Assembly (NCBI GenBank): GCA_030388825.1
Contig: CP128835.1
Coordinates: forward strand, 2,722,001 to 2,786,000
Length of the DNA: 64,000 nucleotides
DNA from: Rossellomorea sp. AcN35-11
Lineage (GTDB): Bacteria > Bacillota > Bacilli > Bacillales > Bacillaceae_B
Direction: 5' to 3'
This document shows positions 1 to 8,580 of the stretch, in pieces (positions within the stretch are counted from its first letter, which is position 1; each line of letters begins with the position of its first letter). The notes under the pieces were generated by a model, which saw only the letters and a list, made by a program, of their open reading frames with translations, did not search any database and was not told the DNA's origin. Made by a program: the position numbers and the translations under genes.

Positions 1-15
1 TGGGGAGAAACGTTT

Positions 16-312
16 ATGGTTTTTCTTTTGTTTAGTATTGAACTTATTTTTCTTATCAGTGGAATTTATGGGTTGAGTATTTATGAGTCTAAACTGCAAT
101 TTATGATCTTTATCGGGTTGATTGCACTCAGTGTTGTCATGTTTTTGACAACCGTTGTGTACTATGAAAGGAAAAAGCATAAAAAGGATAGGTCTTATGA
201 TTGTTGGGACTGTGGCATGTATTCACCGGATTGTCTACCTTCACCACCTGTGATGAAACGGTTGGATTGTGATTCACCTAATTGTGACTGCACCCCTGAC
301 TGCTCCCCGTAG
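16..312 (+). CDS. Small cysteine-rich membrane protein, unknown function
   Basis: A 98-residue protein that I do not recognise. Residues 1-50 hold two hydrophobic segments that look like membrane helices. They are followed by a basic stretch (ERKKHKKDR) and then a Cys/Pro/Asp-rich tail of about 40 residues with eight cysteines, including CWDC and CDC. By the positive-inside rule the cysteine tail would be cytoplasmic, where it could bind metal; this is inference. It ends 12 bp before the next gene, which starts after an AGGAGG site, so the two are probably co-transcribed. The gene lies at the window edge, so upstream context is missing. Confidence 0.6.
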   Translation: MVFLLFSIELIFLISGIYGLSIYESKLQFMIFIGLIALSVVMFLTTVVYYERKKHKKDRSYDCWDCGMYSPDCLPSPPVMKRLDCDSPNCDCTPDCSP

Positions 313-324
313 GAGGAAAACGGA

Positions 325-681
325 ATGAAAGAAATCCTGAACTTTATGCCATGTCACAGATTGCCTGAACGTTCACTATTCGTAAGGGGGGTGCAATTCC
401 CCCTATGTTTCAGGTGTATGGGCATCCTCATAGGAATGCTTTTAGGTGCACCGATCATTTGGATGTTCTGCCCAGGGTTGGTTTTCAATCATTTGATTTA
501 CGGAGGGCTTTTGATCATACCACTTTTAGTGGACGGATTCACTCAGCTTTGGAAATGGAGAAAAAGTACGAATCTTTTACGTTTGCTTACTGGAATGTTG
601 TGTGGAACAGGATTATCGGTTTTTATCATTGTTTCTTCCAGGTTGGGAGTAAAGGTTATCATGATGATGACGGGCTCATAA
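325..681 (+). CDS. DUF2085 family membrane protein
   Basis: A 118-residue membrane protein with the hallmark of the DUF2085 family: an N-terminal CHRLPERS box followed by a CFRCMG box (residues about 10-33), then three hydrophobic segments. The paired Cys/His boxes resemble a metal-binding or redox site, but the family has no established function. The start is placed at the ATG after AGGAGGAAAACGGA. It follows the 98-residue cysteine-rich membrane protein by 12 bp, so both probably belong to one transcript. A shorter overlapping reading frame here has no family signature and was discarded. Confidence 0.75.
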   Translation: MKEILNFMPCHRLPERSLFVRGVQFPLCFRCMGILIGMLLGAPIIWMFCPGLVFNHLIYGGLLIIPLLVDGFTQLWKWRKSTNLLRLLTGMLCGTGLSVFIIVSSRLGVKVIMMMTGS

Positions 682-766
682 CATTGACACCCGGGAAGAA
701 AAAAGATAAAATTAAAAAAGTTAACTTAGTGAATTATTTATTGAGTTTAAGAAAGGTCGTTTTTTA

Positions 767-1192
767 GTGGGAAAAGAATTGTTCGAGTTAGAGGGCTTAT
801 TTAGGTCCGTATTTAGAATGATGCGATCTGATATTCGAACCATCTTTGGGGAGTTCATTTCCAATGGAGAATTTAGAGTCCTTCAACTCATCAGGGAAAA
901 TGGAGCATTGAAATCCTCCGAAATTTCTAAACGTATGGAAGTATCGGCAAGCCACATTACATCCATTACAGATACCTTAGTAGAGAAGCGCTATATTACG
1001 AGACAAAGATCGAACGAAGATCGTAGAGTGGTAGAGTTGGCCCTTACCCCTCAAGGCATTGAAGTCCTGGTCCAATGTGAGGATAAGAAGTCTCAATATT
1101 TCCAGGAATTATTTCAAACGTTTGATAAAGAAGAAATACAGCACTTAATTGAACTGTTTGAGAAATTATTGCATTCATCCAATCGTAAATAA
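767..1192 (+). CDS. MarR-family transcriptional regulator
   Basis: A 141-residue winged-helix regulator starting at GTG. The central part (residues about 40-100) carries the MarR pattern: a recognition-helix region with SSEISKRMEVSASHITSITD, then the wing with RQRSNEDRRVVELALTPQG, which includes the conserved DRR turn. MarR proteins are usually dimeric repressors released by small aromatic ligands. The next gene, 113 bp downstream on the same strand, is a 14-helix drug exporter, the classic partner, so it probably represses that exporter and possibly itself. A TTAACT motif occurs both upstream of this gene (about 720) and upstream of the exporter (about 1265). Confidence 0.88.
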   Translation: MGKELFELEGLFRSVFRMMRSDIRTIFGEFISNGEFRVLQLIRENGALKSSEISKRMEVSASHITSITDTLVEKRYITRQRSNEDRRVVELALTPQGIEVLVQCEDKKSQYFQELFQTFDKEEIQHLIELFEKLLHSSNRK

Positions 1193-1253
1193 TGTAAAGA
1201 TGTATCTTGCACATGGGGTTGACCAGACGGTCGCCCCCTCCATTTTGTCCATT

Positions 1254-1263
1254 TACTTAAGTA
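1254..1263. promoter_or_regulatory. Palindrome upstream of the MFS exporter, possible MarR operator
   Basis: TACTTAAGTA is a perfect 10-bp palindrome about 40 bp before the exporter start, inside the gap between the MarR gene and its likely target. It is followed by GGTTAAC, a motif also found upstream of the MarR gene. Its role as an operator is inferred from position only. Confidence 0.3.
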
Positions 1264-1305
1264 GGTTAACTATTCATAAATTCAATATTAAGGGAGGCAT
1301 AATAT

Positions 1306-2925
1306 ATGGAGCATTTAGAACAACGAAAAAAAGTAATGATTATGATAGCCATCATGTCAGCTATGTTATTCGCTGCATTAAATCAAACGATTGTAGGAAC
1401 TGCCTTACCAAGGATCATTTCAGAAATAGGTGGAATTGATTATTATAGTTGGGTATTTACAATTTTCATGTTAACGAGTTCGGTCACTGCCATCCTGGTG
1501 GGGAAATTATCTGATATGTATGGAAGAAAGCCGTTTATTCTTCTTGGAATAGGTGTCTTTATGGTTGGTTCATTCTTGAATGGTCTTTCCTCTTCCATTT
1601 TTCAATTAATCATATTCAGGGGTATTCAGGGATTTGGGGCCGGGATGATCATGTCTACCGCATTTACGGCCGTAGGCGACCTGTTCTCTCCAAGGGAGCG
1701 GGGCAAGTGGCAAGGGTTAATGAGCAGTGTATTCGGCCTTGCGAGTGTATTTGGCCCGACCTTGGGCGGCTGGATCGTTGATAATGCAGATTGGCACTGG
1801 GTATTCTGGGTTTTCCTTCCTGTAGGATTCATTGCTTTTGGTATGATTTATAAGATGTTCCCTTCACAGACGCCAAATAAAGGGCTGAAAGTGGACTATC
1901 TAGGTTCGATTATGCTTACTTTGACCATTATCCCGTTACTATTGGCATTTACGTGGGGAGGAAATGAGTATGAATGGGTTTCCCTGCCGATTATAGGGTT
2001 ACTGTCAGCGACGATAATCTCATTTGTGTTATTTATCATTACGGAAACGAAAGCAAGTAATCCAGTTCTGCCTCTTCATTTATTTAAAAATAAGGTGTTT
2101 ACATTATCTAATATCATCGGCTTTATTCTGGGAGCAGGAATGTTTGGAGCCATCATGTATATGCCGTTCTTTATTCAAGGAGTCATGGGGACATCTGCAA
2201 CAAAGTCAGGCTTGGTAATGATGCCGATGACATTAAGTATGGTGATAGCAAGTACAGTAGGTGGTCAGATGATCACAAAGACAGGCAAATATAAGTTCCT
2301 TGCCCTTATAGGATTATTGGTCATGAGTATTGGAATGATCCTCTTATCTTTTATGGATTCCAATACCACCAATTCAACAGCTCTTGTAAACATCATTATT
2401 GTAGGGACTGGTCTTGGATTGAGTTTCCCTGTGTTTACCTTAACCGTTCAAAACGCAGTCCAACATAAATTCCTCGGTGTGTCCACTGCTGCCACTCAAT
2501 TATTCAGGCAGATTGGAGGAACGATTGGTGTGGCTATCATGGGTACAGTGATGAATACATCCATGTCATCCAGAATGACGGAGAAAATGGCTGAGGTGAA
2601 GGATTTACCATTACACATGACTCCCGAAACCAGTGAAGTATTCAAACAACTCCAGGATCCTCAAAACATTATGAACAGTGAAAAGTTGAAAGAACTGCAA
2701 TCAACCTTACCACCTGAATATCAGGGGGTTTACTCCTCGATATTGGACGGTGTCAGGGAGTCATTAAGTTTTGCTCTGACGAATGTCTTCTTTATTGGAG
2801 CGGTCATCCTTCTCCTTGGATTGGTTTTAACGTTCTTTATGAACGAAATCCCTTTAAGAATGTCGAATAAAGACATAGCCGATGAAGAAAAAGATTCATC
2901 GCTTAAAGAAGCGTCCAATCATTGA
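1306..2925 (+). CDS. EmrB/QacA-family (DHA2) MFS drug exporter
   Basis: A 539-residue major-facilitator transporter of the 14-TM DHA2 type, which exports drugs or lipophilic compounds by proton antiport. Visible motifs are the N-terminal NQTIVGTALPRI of TM1, motif A GKLSDMYGRKP in the loop after TM2, and motif C around SVFGPTLGGWIVD in TM5, typical of antiporters. A long extracytoplasmic loop before the last helix (about 410-475) fits the family. The start follows AGGGAGG with good spacing. The upstream MarR gene is the probable regulator. The substrate cannot be predicted. Confidence 0.92.
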   Translation: MEHLEQRKKVMIMIAIMSAMLFAALNQTIVGTALPRIISEIGGIDYYSWVFTIFMLTSSVTAILVGKLSDMYGRKPFILLGIGVFMVGSFLNGLSSSIFQLIIFRGIQGFGAGMIMSTAFTAVGDLFSPRERGKWQGLMSSVFGLASVFGPTLGGWIVDNADWHWVFWVFLPVGFIAFGMIYKMFPSQTPNKGLKVDYLGSIMLTLTIIPLLLAFTWGGNEYEWVSLPIIGLLSATIISFVLFIITETKASNPVLPLHLFKNKVFTLSNIIGFILGAGMFGAIMYMPFFIQGVMGTSATKSGLVMMPMTLSMVIASTVGGQMITKTGKYKFLALIGLLVMSIGMILLSFMDSNTTNSTALVNIIIVGTGLGLSFPVFTLTVQNAVQHKFLGVSTAATQLFRQIGGTIGVAIMGTVMNTSMSSRMTEKMAEVKDLPLHMTPETSEVFKQLQDPQNIMNSEKLKELQSTLPPEYQGVYSSILDGVRESLSFALTNVFFIGAVILLLGLVLTFFMNEIPLRMSNKDIADEEKDSSLKEASNH

Positions 2926-2948
2926 TTGATTCCCACTTAAATAAAAAG

Positions 2949-2994
2949 AAGGGTAAAAGTGCTGTCTCGAATTTCGAGCCACTCTTTTACCCTT
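2949..2994. terminator. Bidirectional terminator between the exporter and the zinc-ribbon gene
   Basis: AAGGGTAAAAGTG pairs with CACTCTTTTACCCTT around a loop that is itself partly self-complementary (CTCGAATTTCGAG). It sits between two convergent genes and has A/T-rich flanks usable on either strand. Confidence 0.7.
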
Positions 2995-2998
2995 CGAT

Positions 2999-3256
2999 TC
3001 ATTGCACCGAACTTTCTCCGAATTTTTTAAATGTCATTTCATCTTCCACCAGTCCGCAAGCGGCACATTGAACTTTTAACTCCGGCCCATTGTATGCGAG
3101 ATGAAACGGTTCGAGTTGCCCTTCTTCATAATTTTGAACTACTTCTCCCGAGGCTGGATCAAGTTTCACACTCTGAGATACTTGTTGTATAATGTTAAAT
3201 CGGGTACGATTCGTCTTGCAGCTTGGACAGCGATAGGGTGTAGACATGAACATCAC
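2999..3256 (-). CDS. Small four-cysteine zinc-ribbon protein
   Basis: An 85-residue protein with two CxxC knuckles: CPSC near residue 9 and CAAC near residue 64, separated by a beta-rich stretch. This arrangement is typical of a small zinc ribbon. The start codon follows GAAAGGTGATGTTC on the minus strand. It converges on the exporter across a shared terminator and is divergent from the next gene. Such proteins may bind nucleic acid or act as adaptors; no specific function is claimed. Confidence 0.6.
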   Translation of the reverse strand: MMFMSTPYRCPSCKTNRTRFNIIQQVSQSVKLDPASGEVVQNYEEGQLEPFHLAYNGPELKVQCAACGLVEDEMTFKKFGESSVQ

Positions 3257-3317
3257 CTTTCCTCTTTTTTAATAGTATGCTTTGGAATTAAACTTTTTAT
3301 GTAAAGGTAGTTGGGAC

Positions 3318-3593
3318 ATGAGATCACAATCATTCGATGAATTATTAGAGGCCTACAGGAAGGTTTGGAAGAACAGGTTATTAGAAACGGACGGTTCTAC
3401 TTCAGAAGAAATCCTCAAGGAAACCGTTTTATATGAATTACTTGACGGCAACAGTCATCCAAGAGTTCGTAAGTCAAAAACTGAAAAATATTTATCCGCT
3501 ACGAAGAGAATCATTGAATCGGAACTGACTAATGATGAGAAAGTGGCATTGGTACAAATACATATTGATATGATCGAGAGAGGGGTAGAATAA
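3318..3593 (+). CDS. Small hypothetical cytosolic protein
   Basis: The ATG at this position (MRSQSFDEL) gives a 91-residue charged, helix-rich protein with no signal peptide or recognisable domain. I prefer it to a start 36 bp upstream, which has no ribosome-binding site and adds an atypical MELNFLCKG extension. The chosen start is weakly preceded by AGGTAGTTGGG. It is divergent from the zinc-ribbon gene. Function unknown. Confidence 0.45.
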   Translation: MRSQSFDELLEAYRKVWKNRLLETDGSTSEEILKETVLYELLDGNSHPRVRKSKTEKYLSATKRIIESELTNDEKVALVQIHIDMIERGVE

Positions 3594-3770
3594 GGGCAGG
3601 TTGACATCACATCTTACATAAACGTACATAGAATGGATGGCAGCAGTAAAGATTCATGACGACGTTCTTATGGTTGAATTATCTATCGTAACCATTTGAG
3701 CATTTTCCTTCCTTATATACCTGTGTATGTATATAATGATTTCTAGATTAGTGTAAAGGATGATGCAGGT

Positions 3771-4130
3771 ATGCTATTGATAAGCTTACTTATATTTAGT
3801 GTCCTATCTTATATGATGTACTATCGTTATTTTCCTGTAAGAATAAAGCAGTGGACTTCCCCCGAGGTATCTTCCCGTCATGTCATTGTGGATGTGAGGG
3901 ATTATCAAGATTCATCTAGGGGAAACTGCCCTAACATCGTGGCAATTCCATGTGGATATATTAAAAGGCATTCACATGATATCCCTGATGGTCCCATCTT
4001 GGTAATGGGGAGCAATCCAATTGAATGTAATGTAGGAGTCAGGCAACTAATCCGTCATGGATTTAATGTAGAAGGATATTTAATGATTGAATCTGACAAA
4101 AAATGTAACGAATACCTATCATTAGGATAA
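3771..4130 (+). CDS. Membrane-anchored rhodanese-like protein lacking the catalytic cysteine loop
   Basis: A 119-residue protein with one N-terminal membrane helix (about 1-22) followed by a rhodanese-like fold. VIVDVRDYQD matches the first strand and the D-x-R element, and IKRHSHDIPDGPILVMG matches the central strand leading to the active-site loop. In active rhodaneses a CxxGxR loop follows; here the equivalent stretch is MGSNPIECNVGVRQL. A cysteine is present but shifted and without the usual loop. It may be a non-catalytic or divergent sulfur-carrier domain. AGGATGATGCAGG serves as a weak ribosome-binding region. Confidence 0.5.
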   Translation: MLLISLLIFSVLSYMMYYRYFPVRIKQWTSPEVSSRHVIVDVRDYQDSSRGNCPNIVAIPCGYIKRHSHDIPDGPILVMGSNPIECNVGVRQLIRHGFNVEGYLMIESDKKCNEYLSLG

Positions 4131-4149
4131 AATTACAGTCTTCGTGAAA

Positions 4150-4162
4150 TGTTACTGTAACA
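4150..4162. promoter_or_regulatory. TGTTACTGTAACA palindrome upstream of the CAP-protein gene
   Basis: A perfect odd-centred 13-bp inverted repeat followed eight bases later by CGTTACA. It lies about 290 bp before the CAP gene in an otherwise empty AT-rich region. It could be a regulator site; no regulator is assigned. Confidence 0.25.
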
Positions 4163-4449
4163 TCCGTTACAAAATGAGGGTCTTTAAAATGTTGTCAATA
4201 TTGATATACAGGTAATTATTAGTCTTCAAAACTAATTATTCTAACGTTGGAAATGAAAGTTAATCAATGGTAAAGTCCCATTCATCCTACTAGAATCAGT
4301 GATTACTATTGTGCTATAGTGAAATTGGTTTTCAAAACAGAACAATTGATTCCTCTTTCCCAACTTTTCCCGTAAATGTAACAAAAATAGGGTGGTATGA
4401 TGAATGTGCAACAGGGAAAAACACATTCACTAAGGAGGAATTCATTTTT

Positions 4450-5268
4450 ATGAACAAGAAAATGATTATTTCAACTGCAACAGCATTCACTCTATTAGCA
4501 GCACCGTTTGCGGGAGGTAAAGCTGACGCTGCAGCACCATTCCCGACAGATAAGGTTGCACATCAAGTGAACGCATTTATATATAGTGGTAATCAAGAAG
4601 ATGTAAATAAATTTGTACAGGATACTCTAGCAAAATATCAAATTGATGGCAAGAACATCAATATTCAAGAGCTGTTAAAAGGGCATGTACCTCAAGGCCA
4701 GGCCGCTCCTGCGCCAGCTGATGCAGCACCTAAAGCAGAAGCCCCTGCTCCTGAACAGAAGGAAGCACCTAAAGCAGAAGCTCCTGCTCCTGAACAGAAA
4801 GAAGCACCAAAACGAGAGGCTCCAGCACCAGCTCCTGCGCCTGCAGCAAATGAGCAGAAGCAGCAGCAGGCAAGTGAAGAAGCAGGTCAATTGAGTCAAT
4901 ACGAGCAAAAAGTAGTCGAGTTAACAAACCAAGAGCGTGCAAAGCAAGGTCTTCCAGCTCTTAAAGTAGATACTGAGCTAAGCAAGGTTGCCCGTGAAAA
5001 ATCTCGTGACATGCAGGCGAATAACTACTTTTCTCACGATAGCCCGACATATGGTTCACCATTTGATATGATGAAGCAATTCGGCATTCAATATAATTCT
5101 GCCGGTGAAAACATTGCTATGGGTCAGACTACTCCAGAAGAAGTAGTACAAGCGTGGATGAATAGTGATGGTCACCGTAAAAATATCTTAAGCTCTAACT
5201 TCACTCACATCGGAGTGGGTTATGTAGAAAACGGTAACTATTGGACTCAGCAGTTCATCGGAAAATAA
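4450..5268 (+). CDS. Secreted CAP-domain (SCP/YkwD-like) protein with a Pro/Ala repeat linker
   Basis: A 272-residue exported protein. The start is the ATG after AAGGAGGAATTCATTTTT; the longer reading frame upstream has no ribosome-binding site. Residues 1-27 are a signal peptide ending near ADAAA. Residues about 80-140 form a low-complexity linker with two exact copies of PKAEAPAPEQKEA. The C-terminal 125 residues are a CAP domain (VELTNQERAKQGLPALKVD, then SHDSPTYGSPFDM, GENIAMG, WMNSDGHRKNIL and IGVGYV). The closest functional analogues are Bacillus YkwD and SafA-associated proteins. A role at the cell wall is likely but the activity is unknown. Confidence 0.88.
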   Translation: MNKKMIISTATAFTLLAAPFAGGKADAAAPFPTDKVAHQVNAFIYSGNQEDVNKFVQDTLAKYQIDGKNINIQELLKGHVPQGQAAPAPADAAPKAEAPAPEQKEAPKAEAPAPEQKEAPKREAPAPAPAPAANEQKQQQASEEAGQLSQYEQKVVELTNQERAKQGLPALKVDTELSKVAREKSRDMQANNYFSHDSPTYGSPFDMMKQFGIQYNSAGENIAMGQTTPEEVVQAWMNSDGHRKNILSSNFTHIGVGYVENGNYWTQQFIGK

Positions 5269-5282
5269 TCATGCATCTTCAT

Positions 5283-5320
5283 AACACCAGTCTCTCATAT
5301 TGAGGGGCTGGTTATTTTTT
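5283..5320 (+). terminator. Terminator of the CAP-protein gene
   Basis: AACACCAG and CTGGTT form a stem with inner TCTC/GAGG pairing, followed by ATTTTTTATT, 15 bp after the stop codon. Confidence 0.6.
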
Positions 5321-5468
5321 ATTGATGTTACATAAGCTTAGTGTTAACGATTAACATGGAAATATACGGTGGATGATGGTAGAGCATGAATTCTTTCGTT
5401 CTCATGGTGTAGGAACGTTCATTCCCTCAGACGTACAACCTTATATAGTTGGTGATCGATGCATATTC

Positions 5469-5865
5469 GTAAGCGTCAAATAATCCCCGCATACTTTTTA
5501 CACGTTACTCATGTTATTGGATGGTAATTTGGTTATCGATAATAACCGAAGTGAGCGTTCCATTAAGCCCTTTGTCATCGGAAGGGAGAATTGGATGTTC
5601 TCCAATACACCGCGAGGTGCTCGGGGAAGTGCCATCATGTATAGTGTCGTGGAAACAGCCAAAGAGAACAGGTTAAGTCCTTATCATTATCTTCTGTATT
5701 TGTTTGAGACACTACCGAATATCGATCTGAAAAATAGAGAAGAAATCGATGAAGTCTTACCTTGGTCAACGACTCTTCCGTCCACTTGCAGAGTGCCGAA
5801 AAAAGGACTTCACTAAACGTAAGCCCAGAGAATGCATTTCATGCCCTGGGCTATTTGACGTTTAC
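5469..5865 (+). mobile_element. Internally deleted IS66-family element
   Basis: A left end GTAAGCGTCAAATA (5469-5482) is matched by the inverse TATTTGACGTTTAC (5852-5865), giving 14-bp terminal inverted repeats with one mismatch. Between them only the 3' end of the IS66 transposase remains, so more than a kilobase of the element has been lost. A hairpin AGCCCAG/CTGGGCT lies just inside the right end. The 8-bp flanks do not match each other, and the right flank is IS1182 sequence, so the left flank was probably replaced later. Confidence 0.65.
5511..5816 (+). pseudogene. IS66 transposase (TnpC), C-terminal fragment
   Basis: About 100 residues corresponding to the end of the IS66 DDE transposase. 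DNNRSERSIKPFVIGRENW is the conserved block around the catalytic Glu, followed by FSNTPRGARGSAIMYSVVETAKEN and the typical terminal LP...CRVPKK. All upstream catalytic parts are missing, so it cannot be active. The first ATG is internal and has no ribosome-binding site. Confidence 0.85.
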
Positions 5866-6012
5866 GTTGTTCCAGAGAATAATCTTCTGCGTAAACTAAA
5901 CGATCTGTTAGATTTCACTTTTGTTTTTGATGAACTTAGGGATAAATATTGTCTTGATAGGGGTCGAAATGCTATCGACCTTATACGCATGTTTAAATAT
6001 TTATTGTTATGA
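5866..6012 (+). pseudogene. IS1182-family transposase, N-terminal fragment (copy 1)
   Basis: The translation VPENNLLRKLNDLLDFTFVF through DRGRNAIDLIRMFKYLLL matches the conserved N-terminal region of IS1182 transposases. It begins exactly at the outer edge of the IS66 right inverted repeat and stops after about 48 codons. A near-identical second copy is at 7821-7965, so the IS66 element probably landed in an IS1182 copy. Nothing else in 5321-5468 or 6013-6190 looks coding. Confidence 0.75.
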
Positions 6013-6201
6013 GGATGAGAATGCCATTTAGTTATTAAAAGAGATGGAAATTTTATGATGAACGAAATTTTGATTCTTTTCATTACTATTCAAACATTTT
6101 TATTTATGTTTATGAGTTTTTTTACTATGGTAATTGTCAGAATGCATTATGATATAATAGGTCATTAACAGCTAGTATTTGATCTTTAGAAAGGACCTAT
6201 C

Positions 6202-7622
6202 GTGATGAGTAAAAAAATAACATGGCTAGTCACTGGAATTATAACGGCAATATTAATTTGTGCGACAATTATCGGTATGACTCAACCGAAAGATGCGGAA
6301 CCAATAGAAAAGGTGCAAAGGAAGGATTGGAGTAAATATCCAGGTCTGGAGCTTGAAACAAAGACGAAGGAAACGGACCTCTATACCTCTTCCATTAGTT
6401 ATCTCATTACAGAAGATAAACAAATCAACAAAACCATTAAAGACTGGATTTCTTCAGAGAAAGAACAGTTTATGAATCAGATGTATGAGAATAAGTCCAT
6501 CCTGAATACAGATCACAGGGCAAATATAACAATCACGGTCGATACCCATCAGATGGAAAAACATCTGTATAGTGTAGAATTTACAAGCTATCAATTTGCT
6601 GGGGGGAGCAAACGGAAGAGAGAAAAAGAAAATCTTCAATATTGATACATCTTCCCAAAAGTTACTCACGATTCACGACATGGTAGATGGTGAGGAGAAT
6701 CTTGATCTATTACGAAGAAAGATTAAAGACCAGTTGAAAAATGATAAAAATCTCTCACCATACGTATTTGAAGAGTATCTGGAAAAGGCGTTAGAAGATC
6801 CGAATGATTGGAAATGGTCGATTGATACGAATTACTTTCGCATGTATTTTGATGAATATGAGATTGCAGCAGGTGCCTGCCGGGGGGATAGAAGTGAAAA
6901 TCCCTATGAAGGAAGTGCAATCGCAGCTTTCAGTTAACATACAGGGAGAACCGACGGAGCATCAGAGTTCAAATAGTACGAAGGAAAATGGAGAAAGAAA
7001 ACCTTTAGATCCAAATGGCAAATATGTGGCCCTTACCTTTGATGACGGACCTAGCCCTAAGGTGACCCCTGATATACTCAAGACATTGAAAGAGCACTAC
7101 GCCAAAGCCACCTTTTTTATGCTGGGTAGCCAAGTAGACTTTTATCCGGATCTTGCGAAAAAAGTGTCTGAAGATGGCCATGAAATCGCCAATCATACAT
7201 TACATCATCGAGACTTATCTCAACTTGGGCAAGAACAGATCGAACATCAAATTAAGGAGTCAGAGAAGATCATCACTAAAGCGACTGGTCAGGAGAATTT
7301 GCTGATAAGGCCTCCATACGGTGCTTATAATGATAAAGTGGAGTCAGTAGCACAAGCAGCGAACGAACCGCTGATTCTTTGGTCAGTGGATTCCTTGGAT
7401 TGGCAAAGTTTGAACGAACAAGATGTGATTACCACCGTAGAGCATGAAGTTGTACCGAATTCCATTGTTCTTCTCCATGATATCCATCCCTCCACTGGCA
7501 AAGCATTGCCGGAACTGCTTTCGGCATTGGAAGATCAAGGATATGAATTTGTAACGGTATCACAACTATTGACATTAAAGCAATTTGACGAAAGTAACCC
7601 AGTTTTCGGTGCAGTGAAATAG
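6202..7622 (+). pseudogene. PdaC-like polysaccharide deacetylase with N-terminal DUF4163/DUF3298 region, two frameshifts
   Basis: Read across two frame changes this is one gene of about 470 codons. It has a TM anchor (about 6-27), a DUF4163/DUF3298-type domain, and a NodB deacetylase domain with TFDDGPSP, HEIANHTLHH, RPPYGAYN and LLHDIH, all NodB motifs intact. B. subtilis PdaC has the same order and N-deacetylates MurNAc in peptidoglycan. The first break is at G6 (6601-6606), where five Gs restore AGGANGR. The second is at 6874-6881, where a 4-bp TGCC duplication shifts the frame; removing it restores AAGAGGIEVKIP. The start follows AAAGGACC. The first break could be a sequencing error; the second looks like a real mutation. 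Confidence 0.75.
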
Positions 7623-7650
7623 AAAGAAAGAAGCGTCTCGTTTTGATAAG

Positions 7651-7965
7651 AGGGCACTGAAAAAGTCCTTTGAAAATAAAAGGTATCATTCTCTAAAAAT
7701 TTCAGAGAATGATACCTTTTTTAGTTGTATAATTAGATTATCAATTTGAAACGGGTGGCTATTATGATTCAAAAACAACAATCGATGACTTTCAGTCCTT
7801 ATATAGAGATTTATAACTTAGTTGTTCCAAGAATAATCTTCTGCGTAAACTAAACGATCTGTTAGATTTCACTTTTGTTTTTGATGAACCTAAGGATAAA
7901 TATTGTCCTGATAGGGGTCGAAATGCTATCGACCCTATACGCATGTTTAAATATTTATTGTTAAA
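7651..7965 (+). mobile_element. IS1182-family remnant: left end and transposase N-terminus (copy 2)
   Basis: GGGCACTGAAAAAGTCC at 7652-7668 resembles an IS1182 terminal repeat. It is followed by a perfect hairpin (GGTATCATTCTC/GAGAATGATACC, 7682-7715) and a transposase start at 7764 (MIQKQQSMTFSPYIEIYNLV). One base is missing after VVP relative to copy 1, shifting the frame, and the gene stops after about 67 codons where Rhs sequence begins. It is a dead fragment. Confidence 0.7.
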
Positions 7966-7979
7966 GACTATCTATTTAT

Positions 7980-8576
7980 TTCTTCTATCACTATGATCTA
8001 CGAGGAAGCGTGACCAATGTCGTCTATTCTGACGCCAAACAAGTCAAAGGATACGATTATGACGACTTTGGAAACCTTAAAGAAGATGGCGATAAAGGGT
8101 TCAAAAACGATGTGAAGTTCACAGGGGCGGTACATGACAGCTCAACGGGTCTTTACTACACGAATGCTCGGTACTACAGTTCAGAGACCGGCCGATTCAT
8201 TTCTCAGGATTCCTATTCTGGAAACGTATTCGATCCATGGACGCAGCATTTGTATGCCTACACCAGCAATAACCCGATTAATTTTGTGGATCCGACAGGC
8301 CATTATCATGTAGATCCCGACGGGAATAAGATCTTGCCAACAGGTAAGTAGGCAGAAAAGTATGGTAAGATAACTCCAGCCTCTAAAGCTGGTGAAATGG
8401 CAGGAAGAAGGGTAGTTAGAGAATGGAACCCGTCAACTGGTCTTAAGAGAACATGGCATGAACCTGTAGGCCATAATGGTTTGATTAGGCAGGTAAGGCC
8501 AGATGTTAAATTTACTGGTGGAACAAAGGTTCATTTCAGATTTGATAATAGTGGAAATTTTATCGGTAATTGGTGA
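7980..8576 (+). pseudogene. Orphan Rhs 3' fragment with toxin tip, interrupted by an amber codon
   Basis: From 7980 the frame reads FFYHYDLRGSVTNVVYSDAK, the end of an Rhs core, through YTSNNPINFVDPTG to the conserved end DPTGHYHVDPDGNKILPTGK. A TAG (8349-8351) follows where the complete Rhs gene in this window has Tyr. The same frame then continues for about 74 codons (AEKYGKITPAS ... HEPVGHNGLIRQVRPD ... FRFDNSGNFIGNW) to a TGA at 8574-8576, which is a plausible polymorphic-toxin tip. There is no proper start; the first GTG (8010) is internal. The toxin family is uncertain. An intact immunity-like gene follows after 4 bp. Confidence 0.75.
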
Positions 8577-8580
8577 GAAA

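Noticed and set aside
6601..6889. Programmed frameshifting in the PdaC-like gene
   Set aside because: No slippery heptamer with a downstream pseudoknot is evident, and one break is a TGCC duplication; mutation or error is simpler.
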